A stretch of 12,803 nucleotides of DNA, taken from NCBI GenBank assembly GCA_024279745.1, contig JAJRRE010000166.1:1-12803 (forward strand). Direction: 5' to 3'. A program made the position numbers and the translations under genes. The stretch comes from Alphaproteobacteria bacterium (GTDB taxonomy: Bacteria; Pseudomonadota; Alphaproteobacteria; Rhizobiales; Hyphomicrobiaceae). A model generated the notes under the pieces. It was not told the DNA's origin. It did no database searches and worked only from the letters and a program-made list of their open reading frames with translations. Below, in pieces: positions 1 through 6,049 of this stretch. The number at the start of each line of letters is the position of its first letter. Position 1 is the stretch's first letter.

Positions 1-1
1 C

Positions 2-592
2 GTTGGGTCGGATAAAACGATCAAGGTAAACATCCGGTTGATCACCGCGTCAAATAAGAGCCTGCGCGATATGGTTGATGCGGGAGATTTTCGCGCTGAT
101 CTTTATTATCGTCTGGCGGTTTTTACATTATTCATTCCGCCCATTCGCGAACGCCCCGGCGATATTCCGCTGTTGCTGAAGCATTTTTGCGAAAATCTGG
201 AGCAGCGCGGTTATCCAGGAGATATCAATTGTTCGCCCGAAGCAATGCAGCTGATGATGAATTACCAATGGCCGGGCAATGTGCGTGAGCTGGAAAACGC
301 CGTGGAACATGCCATTATATGCTCAGTCGATAAAACCGTGCTGCCCGAAAGCCTGCCCGACCAAATCCGGGCGGCGGGAAATGCGCGATTTGGCGGCACG
401 ACCACCGCGCAACATATGGGTGTCGGTCAGCTCAGCACGACAAGCGATCAAAGTGCCAAGCATGAGATTGAAAAAGCACTGGCGCTTGCCAAGGGAAATA
501 AATCTCAAGCAGCGCGCTATTTAGGGGTCGACCGTACGACCTTATGGCGGCGGATGCAGCGCTTGCGGCTAGTGCCCGATAATCCAACTTAA
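2..592 (+). CDS. Sigma-54-dependent transcriptional activator, C-terminal part (5' truncated by window)
   Basis: The reading frame is open from base 2, so the gene begins upstream of the window and the TTG at 38 is not a start. The visible part is the second half of an NtrC-type AAA+ domain. It shows a sensor-I-like strand (VRLITASN in the family; here IRLITASN), the arginine-finger segment FRADLYYRL, the IPPIRERPGDIPLL block, and the sensor-II motif WPGNVRELEN. A linker follows, then a Fis-type helix-turn-helix at the C-terminus (GNKSQAARYLGVDRTTLWRRM). Such proteins bind enhancer-like sites through the HTH and hydrolyse ATP to open sigma-54 promoters. The Walker A, GAFTGA and any N-terminal receiver or PAS domain lie outside the window, so the input signal is unknown and the protein could be a two-component regulator or a stand-alone activator. 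It converges with the downstream hydrolase gene. I found no convincing sigma-54 promoter in the window. Confidence 0.93.
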   Translation, partial: VGSDKTIKVNIRLITASNKSLRDMVDAGDFRADLYYRLAVFTLFIPPIRERPGDIPLLLKHFCENLEQRGYPGDINCSPEAMQLMMNYQWPGNVRELENAVEHAIICSVDKTVLPESLPDQIRAAGNARFGGTTTAQHMGVGQLSTTSDQSAKHEIEKALALAKGNKSQAARYLGVDRTTLWRRMQRLRLVPDNPT

Positions 593-724
593 CGGTCCAG
601 GTTTTGGACGTTTGTTGAACCAAAAAACTCCGGCCTGCACCTCGCTCTAGCGCGGGTCAGCCGCCAAGCAGTATGCACTGCACATTCTATACGTAGTGGG
701 CGGCGCGCCTTGTCTATTGTCTGC
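593..724. other. Convergent intergenic region with inverted repeats
   Basis: This is the spacer between two genes that converge on it. A weak 5-bp stem (GTCCA 595-599 with TGGAC 605-609) lies just after the activator stop codon. A nested structure follows: an outer stem of GCCGCC (660-665) with GGCGGC (699-704), and an inner hairpin of GCAGT (668-672) with ACTGC (677-681) around a 4-base loop. Neither has the run of T expected of a canonical intrinsic terminator, but the location suggests a transcription end on one or both strands. Confidence 0.35.
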
Positions 725-1555
725 TCAACGCCGCGGCGCAGCAGTAACGTTGGCCAGAATATTGGCCAGCAAGCGCCCATCTGAGGGATGTAGATCGTGA
801 TTGCCCGGAGAGAACAAAGAGCGCGCTTTGCCGCGCAGGGCCGGAACCGCGTTCATATCCTGGCTCCAGCCATGCACGAGATTATCGCCCTGCGCCGGAT
901 TGCGTATATTTTTCACGCGGATGACAGAGATATATTGTGCGGGCGGATGCGGCTGCCGGTTTAGCCAGCCAAGTAGATTACCCGGCCGTTCAGGCGATAA
1001 TTCTCTATATAATTTGCGCGAGCGATTGATTGTGCCCACCCCCATCATCGGCGCAACCCAACCAAGCGGCGAGTCGGCGATGGCCGAGCCCAATTGCGCA
1101 ATCTGGGCGCCCAGATGCGGGCTGGCAATAGTAATCAAGGCGCTGACCGCTAGGGTTCGATTTGTGACCATGGCATAGCGTGCGACAATGCCGCCAGCAG
1201 AATGGGCAATGATTATAATCGGTTGTTTGGGATAGAGACGGCGCGCGAAAGCAATGTAGTGGGTCAGCAGGGCTGATTGCGCGCCAATCGGCGCTTCGGT
1301 CACAAGATCAATTGTAAAGAAGCGTTTTGAGCCGGCCGGCCGCGGCCCATAATGCAATATGCCGCCGCGGGCCACGCTACGCATATGTCCACTATCGGCC
1401 CATCCAGCTTGTTGCAATGTCGCGGTGACACCGCTGCCGCGCCAGCTATTTGCGGAGCCCAAATAACCTTGAACCAGGATTATGGACTGGGCCTGAGCGC
1501 CAATCGACATCGTCAATAAAAAAAATATTCCGGAAAATGCAGCACGCCAATTCAT
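725..1555 (-). CDS. Secreted alpha/beta-hydrolase, lipase/PGAP1-like
   Basis: The 276-residue product starts with a signal peptide: basic MNWR, a hydrophobic stretch, and an AQA cleavage site near residue 22. It should therefore be periplasmic or secreted. The mature part begins with the first strand and oxyanion-type loop of a lipase (IILVQGYLGSANSW, 25-38). The nucleophile elbow is AHSAGG at 117-122, with Ser119 as the likely nucleophile. ITIASPHLGA (141-150) matches the segment after the nucleophile in PGAP1-like and triacylglycerol lipases. Asp224 (GDNLVHG) is the candidate acid, and His253 or His256 (GNHDLHPSDGRLL) the candidate histidine. The start is supported by a GGAAG ribosome-binding site about 9 bases upstream. 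The fold and serine hydrolase class are clear, but the substrate (acylglycerol, polyester or another ester) is not. There is no visible functional link to the dsr genes. Confidence 0.85.
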   Translation of the reverse strand: MNWRAAFSGIFFLLTMSIGAQAQSIILVQGYLGSANSWRGSGVTATLQQAGWADSGHMRSVARGGILHYGPRPAGSKRFFTIDLVTEAPIGAQSALLTHYIAFARRLYPKQPIIIIAHSAGGIVARYAMVTNRTLAVSALITIASPHLGAQIAQLGSAIADSPLGWVAPMMGVGTINRSRKLYRELSPERPGNLLGWLNRQPHPPAQYISVIRVKNIRNPAQGDNLVHGWSQDMNAVPALRGKARSLFSPGNHDLHPSDGRLLANILANVTAAPRR

Positions 1556-1774
1556 AATCTAGCTTCCAATTTTTCAAGTTTATTTGGTCAGTAAAATTGG
1601 CATGTTCTTACCCCAAAGGAAGCGATTATACCAATGATACAGCCGGTTTAGCCCGCTAGCCTACAGGCTTTTGTTACCATCCGTCCACGGGGTGTTGCCT
1701 TGCTTCTACCATTATTTACAGGCACGCCACGCCCTGCCAAGAGTGGCAAACAAATATGGTGAACAAAACTTTAT

Positions 1775-1799
1775 ATGCACAAGTGCATTCATTCGAATG
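1775..1799. promoter_or_regulatory. Two adjacent palindromes, possible operator
   Basis: ATGCACAAGTGCAT (1775-1788) is a perfect inverted repeat with 6-base arms around AA. It is followed one base later by the perfect 10-base palindrome CATTCGAATG (1790-1799). Paired palindromes in a divergent promoter region are typical of dimeric repressor or activator sites. No regulator can be named from the sequence. Confidence 0.35.
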
Positions 1800-1834
1800 T
1801 AAAAATGTGTTAACCATATTCAGCGCTGTTAATC

Positions 1835-1897
1835 GGGCAAGGCGCTAACCTCAAATCCCCGAGGCCAATACGTTCGGTCTCGAGGTTAGAAGTGCCC
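1835..1897 (+). promoter_or_regulatory. Compound stem-loop in the leader of the DUF2147-like gene
   Basis: An outer stem GGGCA (1835-1839) / TGCCC (1893-1897) and an inner stem CTAACCTC (1845-1852) / GAGGTTAG (1882-1889) are both perfect. They are separated by a small asymmetric internal loop and enclose 29 bases. The structure ends about 30 bases before the ribosome-binding site of the gene at 1939. It could stabilise the mRNA, regulate translation, or act as a DNA operator. It does not match a riboswitch class that I can recognise. Confidence 0.35.
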
Positions 1898-1938
1898 AAA
1901 TATTGTGTAACACTATTAAATCGACAGGGAGAAACACC

Positions 1939-2316
1939 ATGAAGAAGATTGCAGCAGCGGTAATGGGTGTCGCCGTACTTGGTCTTGCAACAGCAGCATT
2001 CGGCGCTGCACACGGCAAAGCCATGGACAATATGGTCGGGAAATGGATGTGGAAGGATTTCACAATCAATTGCGCTAAGGGCGGTGCTAACGGCATGTCC
2101 TGCAAAGTTGAAAAAGGTCCTAAGAATGTCGGCATGGAAATGATCCAGTCTGCACTGGCCATGAAAGACGGCGCTTTTGTTGGTAAAGTAGCTCATCCTG
2201 CAACGGGTGAAACCTACAATGCCAAAATGGTTCCAGATGGTGCTGACAAGTTTAAAATGGATGGCTGTACTGCTGCCGGCGCTTGCGCCAGCGGTGTCTT
2301 CACCCGTATTAAATAA
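1939..2316 (+). CDS. Small secreted DUF2147-like protein
   Basis: The 125-residue product has a typical signal peptide (MKKIAAAVMGVAVLGLATAA, cleavage around residues 22-24), so it is exported to the periplasm. The mature part resembles the DUF2147 family: an N-terminal GxW-type segment (VGKWMW), two short cysteine-containing strands, then TGETYNAKM and a closing segment around KMDGC and GVFTRI. Four cysteines (45, 55, 110, 116) could form two disulfides. The start at 1939 is chosen because the signal peptide begins there and GGGAGA lies just upstream; the in-frame ATG at 1903 would add 12 residues ahead of the signal peptide. The family has no well-established biochemical role. The gene appears monocistronic, with a structured leader and a strong terminator. 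Family assignment is from motif resemblance only. Confidence 0.72.
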   Translation: MKKIAAAVMGVAVLGLATAAFGAAHGKAMDNMVGKWMWKDFTINCAKGGANGMSCKVEKGPKNVGMEMIQSALAMKDGAFVGKVAHPATGETYNAKMVPDGADKFKMDGCTAAGACASGVFTRIK

Positions 2317-2397
2317 TTTGTAAATTTGGTGAAGGGGCCGAACATCACTGGACGGTTTCAAAGCTGAAGATACAAAAATTCACAAGCACAAATAAAG

Positions 2398-2431
2398 ACG
2401 CCCGGCAGATCTAATCTGCCGGGCGTTTTTT
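2398..2431 (+). terminator. Strong intrinsic terminator after the DUF2147-like gene
   Basis: A perfect 12-bp GC-rich stem, CGCCCGGCAGAT (2399-2410) with ATCTGCCGGGCG (2414-2425), closes a 3-base loop and is followed by six T. It lies 82 bases after the stop codon at 2316. On the opposite strand the hairpin is followed by a T-rich stretch (TCTTTATTT), so it may also stop transcripts of the membrane-protein gene coming from the right. Confidence 0.92.
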
Positions 2432-2497
2432 GTAGTTGAGCATATTGCCAGTGCGTGCGCGAGCGGTCCGCCAGAAATTATGCCGTTAGACTTGAAT

Positions 2498-2860
2498 TTA
2501 CGCCGCCGCTTCAAGACGGCGCCGGCCGCCGACAAAGCCAAGAACAAGGGCAACCACAAAGAAGCCAATACCAATCTGCCAGAACGGCACCAGTTTGAAC
2601 TCCATTTTCTCAAAGTCACCGAAATTGATCTGCGGCGCCATTTCAAGCCACATGCCGGCGACCTGGCACCCCAGGAAAAACACCGCCAGGCCGAGCATGA
2701 TGCGCCCGGCAAGCAGGACCATCTGGCCATTTTTCTCATTCATGATCTGGCGCAGGATTACTAACGCAACACCGCCAACCGCGACCGCAGCCCCTATCCA
2801 GACCAATGGCTTCATGGCCGGCATCATTAAGATCATCATATCCATCATCATCTGTTTCAC
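2498..2860 (-). CDS. Small Met-rich membrane protein, unknown function
   Basis: The product has 120 residues if translation starts at the GTG at 2860, which has an AAGGAG ribosome-binding site 10 bases upstream; the first ATG is three codons later. Three hydrophobic helices are visible at about residues 17-38, 45-70 and 88-114, and the protein ends in a basic, soluble tail (GGRRRLEAAA). The first 16 residues hold nine methionines (for example MMMDMMILMM). A single cysteine lies in the second helix. I do not recognise the family. An inner-membrane location is inferred from the helices. It stands alone on the minus strand between a terminator and a gene-free stretch, so its neighbours give no clue to its job. 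Confidence 0.7.
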   Translation of the reverse strand: MKQMMMDMMILMMPAMKPLVWIGAAVAVGGVALVILRQIMNEKNGQMVLLAGRIMLGLAVFFLGCQVAGMWLEMAPQINFGDFEKMEFKLVPFWQIGIGFFVVALVLGFVGGRRRLEAAA

Positions 2861-3072
2861 AGGCGGGTAACTCCTTATTCTAAATGTTGTTCAATTCATA
2901 GATCGGCGCGATCGGAGAGACGAAAGCCTCCTGAAATTACGACAGCAGCGCAAAATAATACTCTACTTGTAGCTTTGATCGGCGGGCCGCGCGCGCAAAA
3001 TTCGTGAGTTCGGGGCGATTTGCCCCGATCATGGTAAACCGCCCCCGCCCCCGCCACCGGCAGCTGGGGCGG

Positions 3073-3101
3073 CAGCAAGTCAGCAGAACAGCAAGTCAGC
3101 A
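3073..3101. repeat. 13-base direct repeat, two copies
   Basis: CAGCAAGTCAGCA occurs at 3073-3085 and again at 3089-3101, separated by GAA. This gives an effective period of 16 bases. The unit is itself built from CAGCA/GTCAGCA blocks. It most likely arose by slippage. Confidence 0.6.
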
Positions 3102-3140
3102 TTTGCTGCGTACCAGCTCTGGCATCAGTTTGACGCCAAC

Positions 3141-3170
3141 GGGATCGCGGGAACAAGCCCCGCGATGACA
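3141..3170. repeat. REP-like intergenic palindrome
   Basis: A perfect 8-bp stem ATCGCGGG (3144-3151) / CCCGCGAT (3159-3166) closes the 7-base loop AACAAGC. On the minus strand it reads CATCGCGGGG-CTTGTT-CCCGCGATCC. From general knowledge, short palindromes of this style (TCAT plus a GC arm, CTTGT-type loop, GC arm, then ATCC) are dispersed in intergenic DNA of many alphaproteobacteria. It lies 21 bases after the nitroreductase stop codon and may also act as its 3'-end hairpin. Whether it is repeated in this genome cannot be seen from one window. Confidence 0.5.
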
Positions 3171-3186
3171 TTTGAGTGGGGCGCGC

Positions 3187-3807
3187 TCAGATGATCCTGG
3201 CCATTTCATCGAATGTGAAGCGCGGCGAACGGGGGAAGAGGGCGGCCGGATCGCCGTAACCGATATTGCACAGGAAGTTCGACTGCACTTTGGTTCCGGC
3301 AAAAAACGCCTTGTCGACCGCTTCATTGTCAAAGCCTGACAGCGGGCCGCAATCCAAACCAAGAGCCCGCGCGGCGATCATGAAGTAAGCCCCTTGCAGG
3401 GTGCCGTTGCGAAAGGCGGTGGTCGCGATCAGCTCATCATTGCCTTCAAACCAGGCGCGCGCATCGTCGTGGGGAAACAGCTTTGGCAGATGATGATGAA
3501 ACTCCAGATCAGACCCGATGATAGCGCAGGCCGGAGCACTTTTGGTTTTGGCCTGATTGCTCTCCATCAGATGGGGAATGAGCCGCGCCTTAGCCTCATC
3601 GGAGCGCACGAAGACAATCCGCGCCGGCGAGCAGTTGGCGCTGGTGGCGCCCATCTTCATGATGTCAATCAGCCGGTGCAGCAGTGCATCGGGAACCTCG
3701 CGGTCGAGCCAGGCGTTGTGCGTGCGTGCGCTCAAAAAGATCTGGTCAAGGGCGGCCTCATCTAGGGGCGCAGCAGTAGGGGGCGGCGTCTTTGCGGTAG
3801 TGCTCAT
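3187..3807 (-). CDS. RutE-family NAD(P)H-dependent FMN nitroreductase (malonic semialdehyde reductase-like)
   Basis: The 206-residue product closely follows the E. coli RutE pattern over its whole length. Shared blocks are SARTHNAW (26-33), TSANCSPARIVF (55-66), FPHDDARAWF (111-120), TTAFRNGTLQGAYFMIAARALGLD (about 129-152), GPLSGFD (154-160) and SNFLCNIGYGDP (176-187). These form the FMN site of the small dimeric nitroreductase fold. RutE reduces malonic semialdehyde to 3-hydroxypropionate in pyrimidine degradation. No other rut gene is present, so the physiological substrate here is uncertain and I give no symbol. The gene lies 34 bases downstream of cysG on the same strand and is probably co-transcribed with it. 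The N-terminus has a Pro/Thr/Ala-rich extension of about 14 residues. Confidence 0.88.
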   Translation of the reverse strand: MSTTAKTPPPTAAPLDEAALDQIFLSARTHNAWLDREVPDALLHRLIDIMKMGATSANCSPARIVFVRSDEAKARLIPHLMESNQAKTKSAPACAIIGSDLEFHHHLPKLFPHDDARAWFEGNDELIATTAFRNGTLQGAYFMIAARALGLDCGPLSGFDNEAVDKAFFAGTKVQSNFLCNIGYGDPAALFPRSPRFTFDEMARII

Positions 3808-3841
3808 GATTGAAATGGCCTATTGTGATTTGATCTAGTTT

Positions 3842-5260
3842 TTATTTTGTAATGGTCGAAATGGCTTTGTCGGGGTTGAACCAGGACAGCCGCTCGCGCA
3901 GGGTGACAACGGTGCCGATGATAATAATCGACGGTCCATCTATGCCAGCTTCCGCCACGCGCGTTGCCAGGGTTCCCAATGTGCCCGTGACGACGCGCTG
4001 GTTCGGCCGTGTCGCATGTTCGACAACGGCGGCAGGCAGACCCGGATCGGCGCCATGCCCCATGAATTCACTCATCAAGGATGGCAGCTGCGATAATCCC
4101 ATATAGATCGCAACAGTCTGGCTTGGTTGCAGCAGGGCCTTCCAGTCCAGGTCAACTTTGCCGTTTTTGCCATGGCCGGTGACAAAGATGCACGCCTGCG
4201 CATGATCGCGGTGGGTAAGTGGTATGCCGCCATAAGCCGCCGCGCCCGCTGCCGCCGTGATGCCCGGTACAACTTGGAACGGTATGCCCTTAGAGGCCAA
4301 CACTTCGATCTCTTCGCCGCCGCGACCAAAGATAAATGGATCGCCGCCTTTAAGACGCAGCACGCGCTTCCCGTCCAGCGCCAGCCGGGCCATCATCTGG
4401 CTTATTTCTTCTTGCGGTACGATATGGTTTTGCGGCAGCTTGCCAACATAGATGCGCTCTGCGTCCCGGCGCACCAAATTCATAACATCATCGCCAATCA
4501 GCCGATCATAGAGCACGACATCGGCGCGCTGCATTAAACGAAGCGCCCGGAAGGTCAGCAAATCGGGATCGCCGGGACCAGCACCAACAAGATAAACCTC
4601 GCCCATGCGCGGCGCATCGGTTGCCGCCGCAGCAGCGTCGAGTTCCGCCATCAATTGTTCGCGCGCGCGCGTCTCATCGCCAGCCAGCAGTAGATCGGCG
4701 GCGGTGCCCTCAACGGCCCGTTCCCAAAAGCGCAGGCGGTCGCGGCCATCTGTCAGCTTGGCCATCACTTCATCGCGAAAACTACCGACAAAGCCAGCAA
4801 GCTTACCGAAGCTGGCCGGGATCAGCGTCTCCAACTGGGCCTTGATGGCGCGCGCCAATATCGGAGACGCGCCGCCCGATGAAATCCCGACGACGATGGG
4901 CGAGCGGTCGAGAATGGCCGGCGTGATAAAATCGCATAGCGGAATATTGTCGGGGATATTGACCGGCACGCGCGCCTGTTTGGCCAGATCATAAACGCGC
5001 TTGTCGATGGTTTCATCTTCGGCAGCGCCATAAACCAGCACGCAATTTTCCAGATCGCCTAATTCGATTTCGCGCGCATGGTGGGTGAAATTTTCATGTC
5101 TATTGATGTCGATAAACTCATCATCAAGCGCATCGGCAAATAATGTGACATGGGCATGGGCGCGAAGAGCCAGATCGGTTTTGCGCGCCGCTGCCGTGCT
5201 GCCGCCAATGACGATAATCTTTTTGTCTTTGACATTAAAGAACACCGGGAGGTGGTCCAT
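3842..5260 (-). CDS. cysG: Siroheme synthase CysG (trifunctional)
   Basis: The 472-residue product has the complete CysG architecture. The N-terminal half is precorrin-2 dehydrogenase/sirohydrochlorin ferrochelatase: it opens with MDHLPVFFNVKDKKIIVIGG (NAD-binding), and has Asp104 in NIPD and Ser128 in ISSGG, both at the E. coli CysG numbering. The C-terminal half is uroporphyrinogen-III C-methyltransferase: VGAGPGDPDLLT (about 225-236), YDRL with Asp252, VGK with Lys274, RLKGGDPFIFGRGGEE (302-317) and VPGITAAAGAAAYGGIPLTHRD (331-352). The enzyme converts uroporphyrinogen III to siroheme through two methylations, dehydrogenation and iron insertion. The ATG at 5260 is preceded by AAGGA about 8 bases upstream. 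Siroheme is the cofactor of DsrAB, encoded divergently nearby, so this copy probably serves the dsr system, although it could also supply assimilatory sulfite or nitrite reductase. Confidence 0.97.
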   Translation of the reverse strand: MDHLPVFFNVKDKKIIVIGGSTAAARKTDLALRAHAHVTLFADALDDEFIDINRHENFTHHAREIELGDLENCVLVYGAAEDETIDKRVYDLAKQARVPVNIPDNIPLCDFITPAILDRSPIVVGISSGGASPILARAIKAQLETLIPASFGKLAGFVGSFRDEVMAKLTDGRDRLRFWERAVEGTAADLLLAGDETRAREQLMAELDAAAAATDAPRMGEVYLVGAGPGDPDLLTFRALRLMQRADVVLYDRLIGDDVMNLVRRDAERIYVGKLPQNHIVPQEEISQMMARLALDGKRVLRLKGGDPFIFGRGGEEIEVLASKGIPFQVVPGITAAAGAAAYGGIPLTHRDHAQACIFVTGHGKNGKVDLDWKALLQPSQTVAIYMGLSQLPSLMSEFMGHGADPGLPAAVVEHATRPNQRVVTGTLGTLATRVAEAGIDGPSIIIIGTVVTLRERLSWFNPDKAISTITK

Positions 5261-5373
5261 GAAAAAATCCTTGCAAGGTAAAGTGCGACCGACAATGTAT
5301 CAGCCGCTAGATTGTACGATAAAAGACACGCGCGGTACGCGATCAGCCAGGCATTAAAGGTGCCGCAACAAAG

Positions 5374-5664
5374 TCAGTCTTTCGGGTCTTGCTGGCTCTC
5401 AGCGACATCCGCCCAGTCGCTCATCAGCTTGGCCCAATGGCGCGCGGTTTTGGCATCGATGTCGAGCACGGTGAAGCGGCGCTTTTCGCGAATGTTCAAA
5501 CGCAGCATGCGCATCCCGGATTCATGCTCAACCGCGTGGAGTTTGATCTCGCGTTGAAACGGCGCTTCGAATTTATCCAGCTCAATCAGCGTCTCGCCGA
5601 CTTCCGGGCGGCTCATTACGCCAGGCTTGGGCATTTCATTATCGTTGTCATTGTCGTTGGTCAT
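5374..5664 (-). CDS. Small conserved-looking protein of unknown function (96 aa)
   Basis: The start ATG overlaps the stop of the preceding gene in the ATGA pattern (5661-5664), which implies translational coupling. The first 10 residues are a low-complexity Asn/Asp run (MTNDNDNDNE). The remainder is compact and mixed: ELDKFEAPFQREIKLHAVEHESGMRMLRLNIREKRRFTVLDID, then a helix ending AKLMSDWADVAES. There is no signal peptide, membrane helix or cysteine, so it is a cytoplasmic protein. The well-formed core strongly suggests a real gene, but I cannot name the family. It sits between the 72-residue gene and cysG, with 113 bases before cysG. Confidence 0.75.
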   Translation of the reverse strand: MTNDNDNDNEMPKPGVMSRPEVGETLIELDKFEAPFQREIKLHAVEHESGMRMLRLNIREKRRFTVLDIDAKTARHWAKLMSDWADVAESQQDPKD

Positions 5665-5879
5665 GGTTTATATCCCCATTTGTCGGTGTATTTATCGCCC
5701 GTATAAAATGCAGATTCCAGCCGCATGAACCAGTCCTTGGGCGTATCGCGGTAGTCGGGTTTGAGATCGAACTCCATGAAAATTACGCCATCGGTCGCGG
5801 CCTGAATTACGATCTGCCGCAGCTGGTTGAACGAATTGCATTCAGGGTTTTGAATGATTAGATCGCTTAGCAATGTCAT
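5661..5879 (-). CDS. Small protein of unknown function (72 aa)
   Basis: The start at 5879 (MTLLSDLIIQNPECNSFNQL) is preferred because GGAG lies about 9 bases upstream. The frame is open to an earlier ATG at 5918, but that would read through this ribosome-binding site. The protein is acidic and cytoplasmic, with one cysteine and an aromatic-rich C-terminus (DWFMRLESAFYTGDKYTDKWGY). Its stop overlaps the next ATG by four bases. No family is recognised. The tight coupling to the 96-residue gene suggests that the two products act together. Confidence 0.72.
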   Translation of the reverse strand: MTLLSDLIIQNPECNSFNQLRQIVIQAATDGVIFMEFDLKPDYRDTPKDWFMRLESAFYTGDKYTDKWGYKP

Positions 5880-5929
5880 CTCTTGCTCTCCTTCATTTGG
5901 TGTGTGCGCCCGCGCCACTCTTATCTGCG

Positions 5930-6046
5930 TTATTGATTTAAAGTGATCGGTCTTTTTGATCCGGTCAGTTTCGGCGCCTGTTTTCGCGAGGAATTTTTTA
6001 TACGCGGAAGCATTGGATTGCGCGGATCATAGTTCAGGTTCTTCAT
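5930..6046 (-). CDS. Possible 38-aa basic small protein
   Basis: The ATG at 6046 lies three bases after the dioxygenase stop codon (6050-6052), and the frame runs 38 codons to a TAA at 5930. The product begins MKNLNYDPRNPMLPRIKN and continues as a Lys/Arg-rich tail with no acidic residue except Asp7. The junctional position and the otherwise empty 170-base gap before the next gene argue for a real gene. Against it, the ribosome-binding site is poor (only CGGGA-like sequence upstream) and the ORF is short. Coupled re-initiation after the dioxygenase stop could explain the weak site. No function is inferred. Confidence 0.4.
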   Translation of the reverse strand: MKNLNYDPRNPMLPRIKNSSRKQAPKLTGSKRPITLNQ

Positions 6047-6049
6047 CGT

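Larger units (their letters stand above)
1556..1938. other. Divergent intergenic region between the hydrolase and DUF2147-like genes
   Basis: This 383-base AT-rich spacer holds the promoters of both flanking genes, which point away from each other. It contains no credible ORF. Structure visible in it: an inverted repeat TGCCA/TGGCA near 1735-1749, the palindromes at 1775-1788 and 1790-1799, and a compound stem-loop at 1835-1897 (the last three listed separately). I could not assign a confident -35/-10 pair. Confidence 0.5.
2861..3186. other. Gene-free stretch with hairpins and a short direct repeat
   Basis: This 326-base spacer lies upstream of the membrane-protein gene and downstream of the nitroreductase gene, both on the minus strand. 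It contains a hairpin CGGGGC (3011-3016) / GCCCCG (3022-3027), a 13-base direct repeat (3073-3101) and an 8-bp palindrome (3144-3166), the last two listed separately. The minus-strand reading frame across 2896-3171 has a low-complexity, Arg- and Pro-rich translation and no ribosome-binding site, and is not called. Confidence 0.5.

Noticed and set aside
1810..2361. Long minus-strand ORF opposite the DUF2147-like gene
   Set aside because: It is antisense to a gene with a clear signal peptide, start site and terminator. The translation is Cys/His-rich and typical of a shadow frame.
2896..3171. Minus-strand ORF of 91 codons in the gene-free stretch
   Set aside because: The translation is Arg/Pro/Ser-rich without recognisable structure, it spans hairpins and a direct repeat, and no ribosome-binding site precedes it.
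5880..5918. Upstream ATG (5918) as the start of the 72-aa gene
   Set aside because: The extension MARAHTPNEGEQE reads through the GGAG ribosome-binding site of the ATG at 5879, which is the better start.
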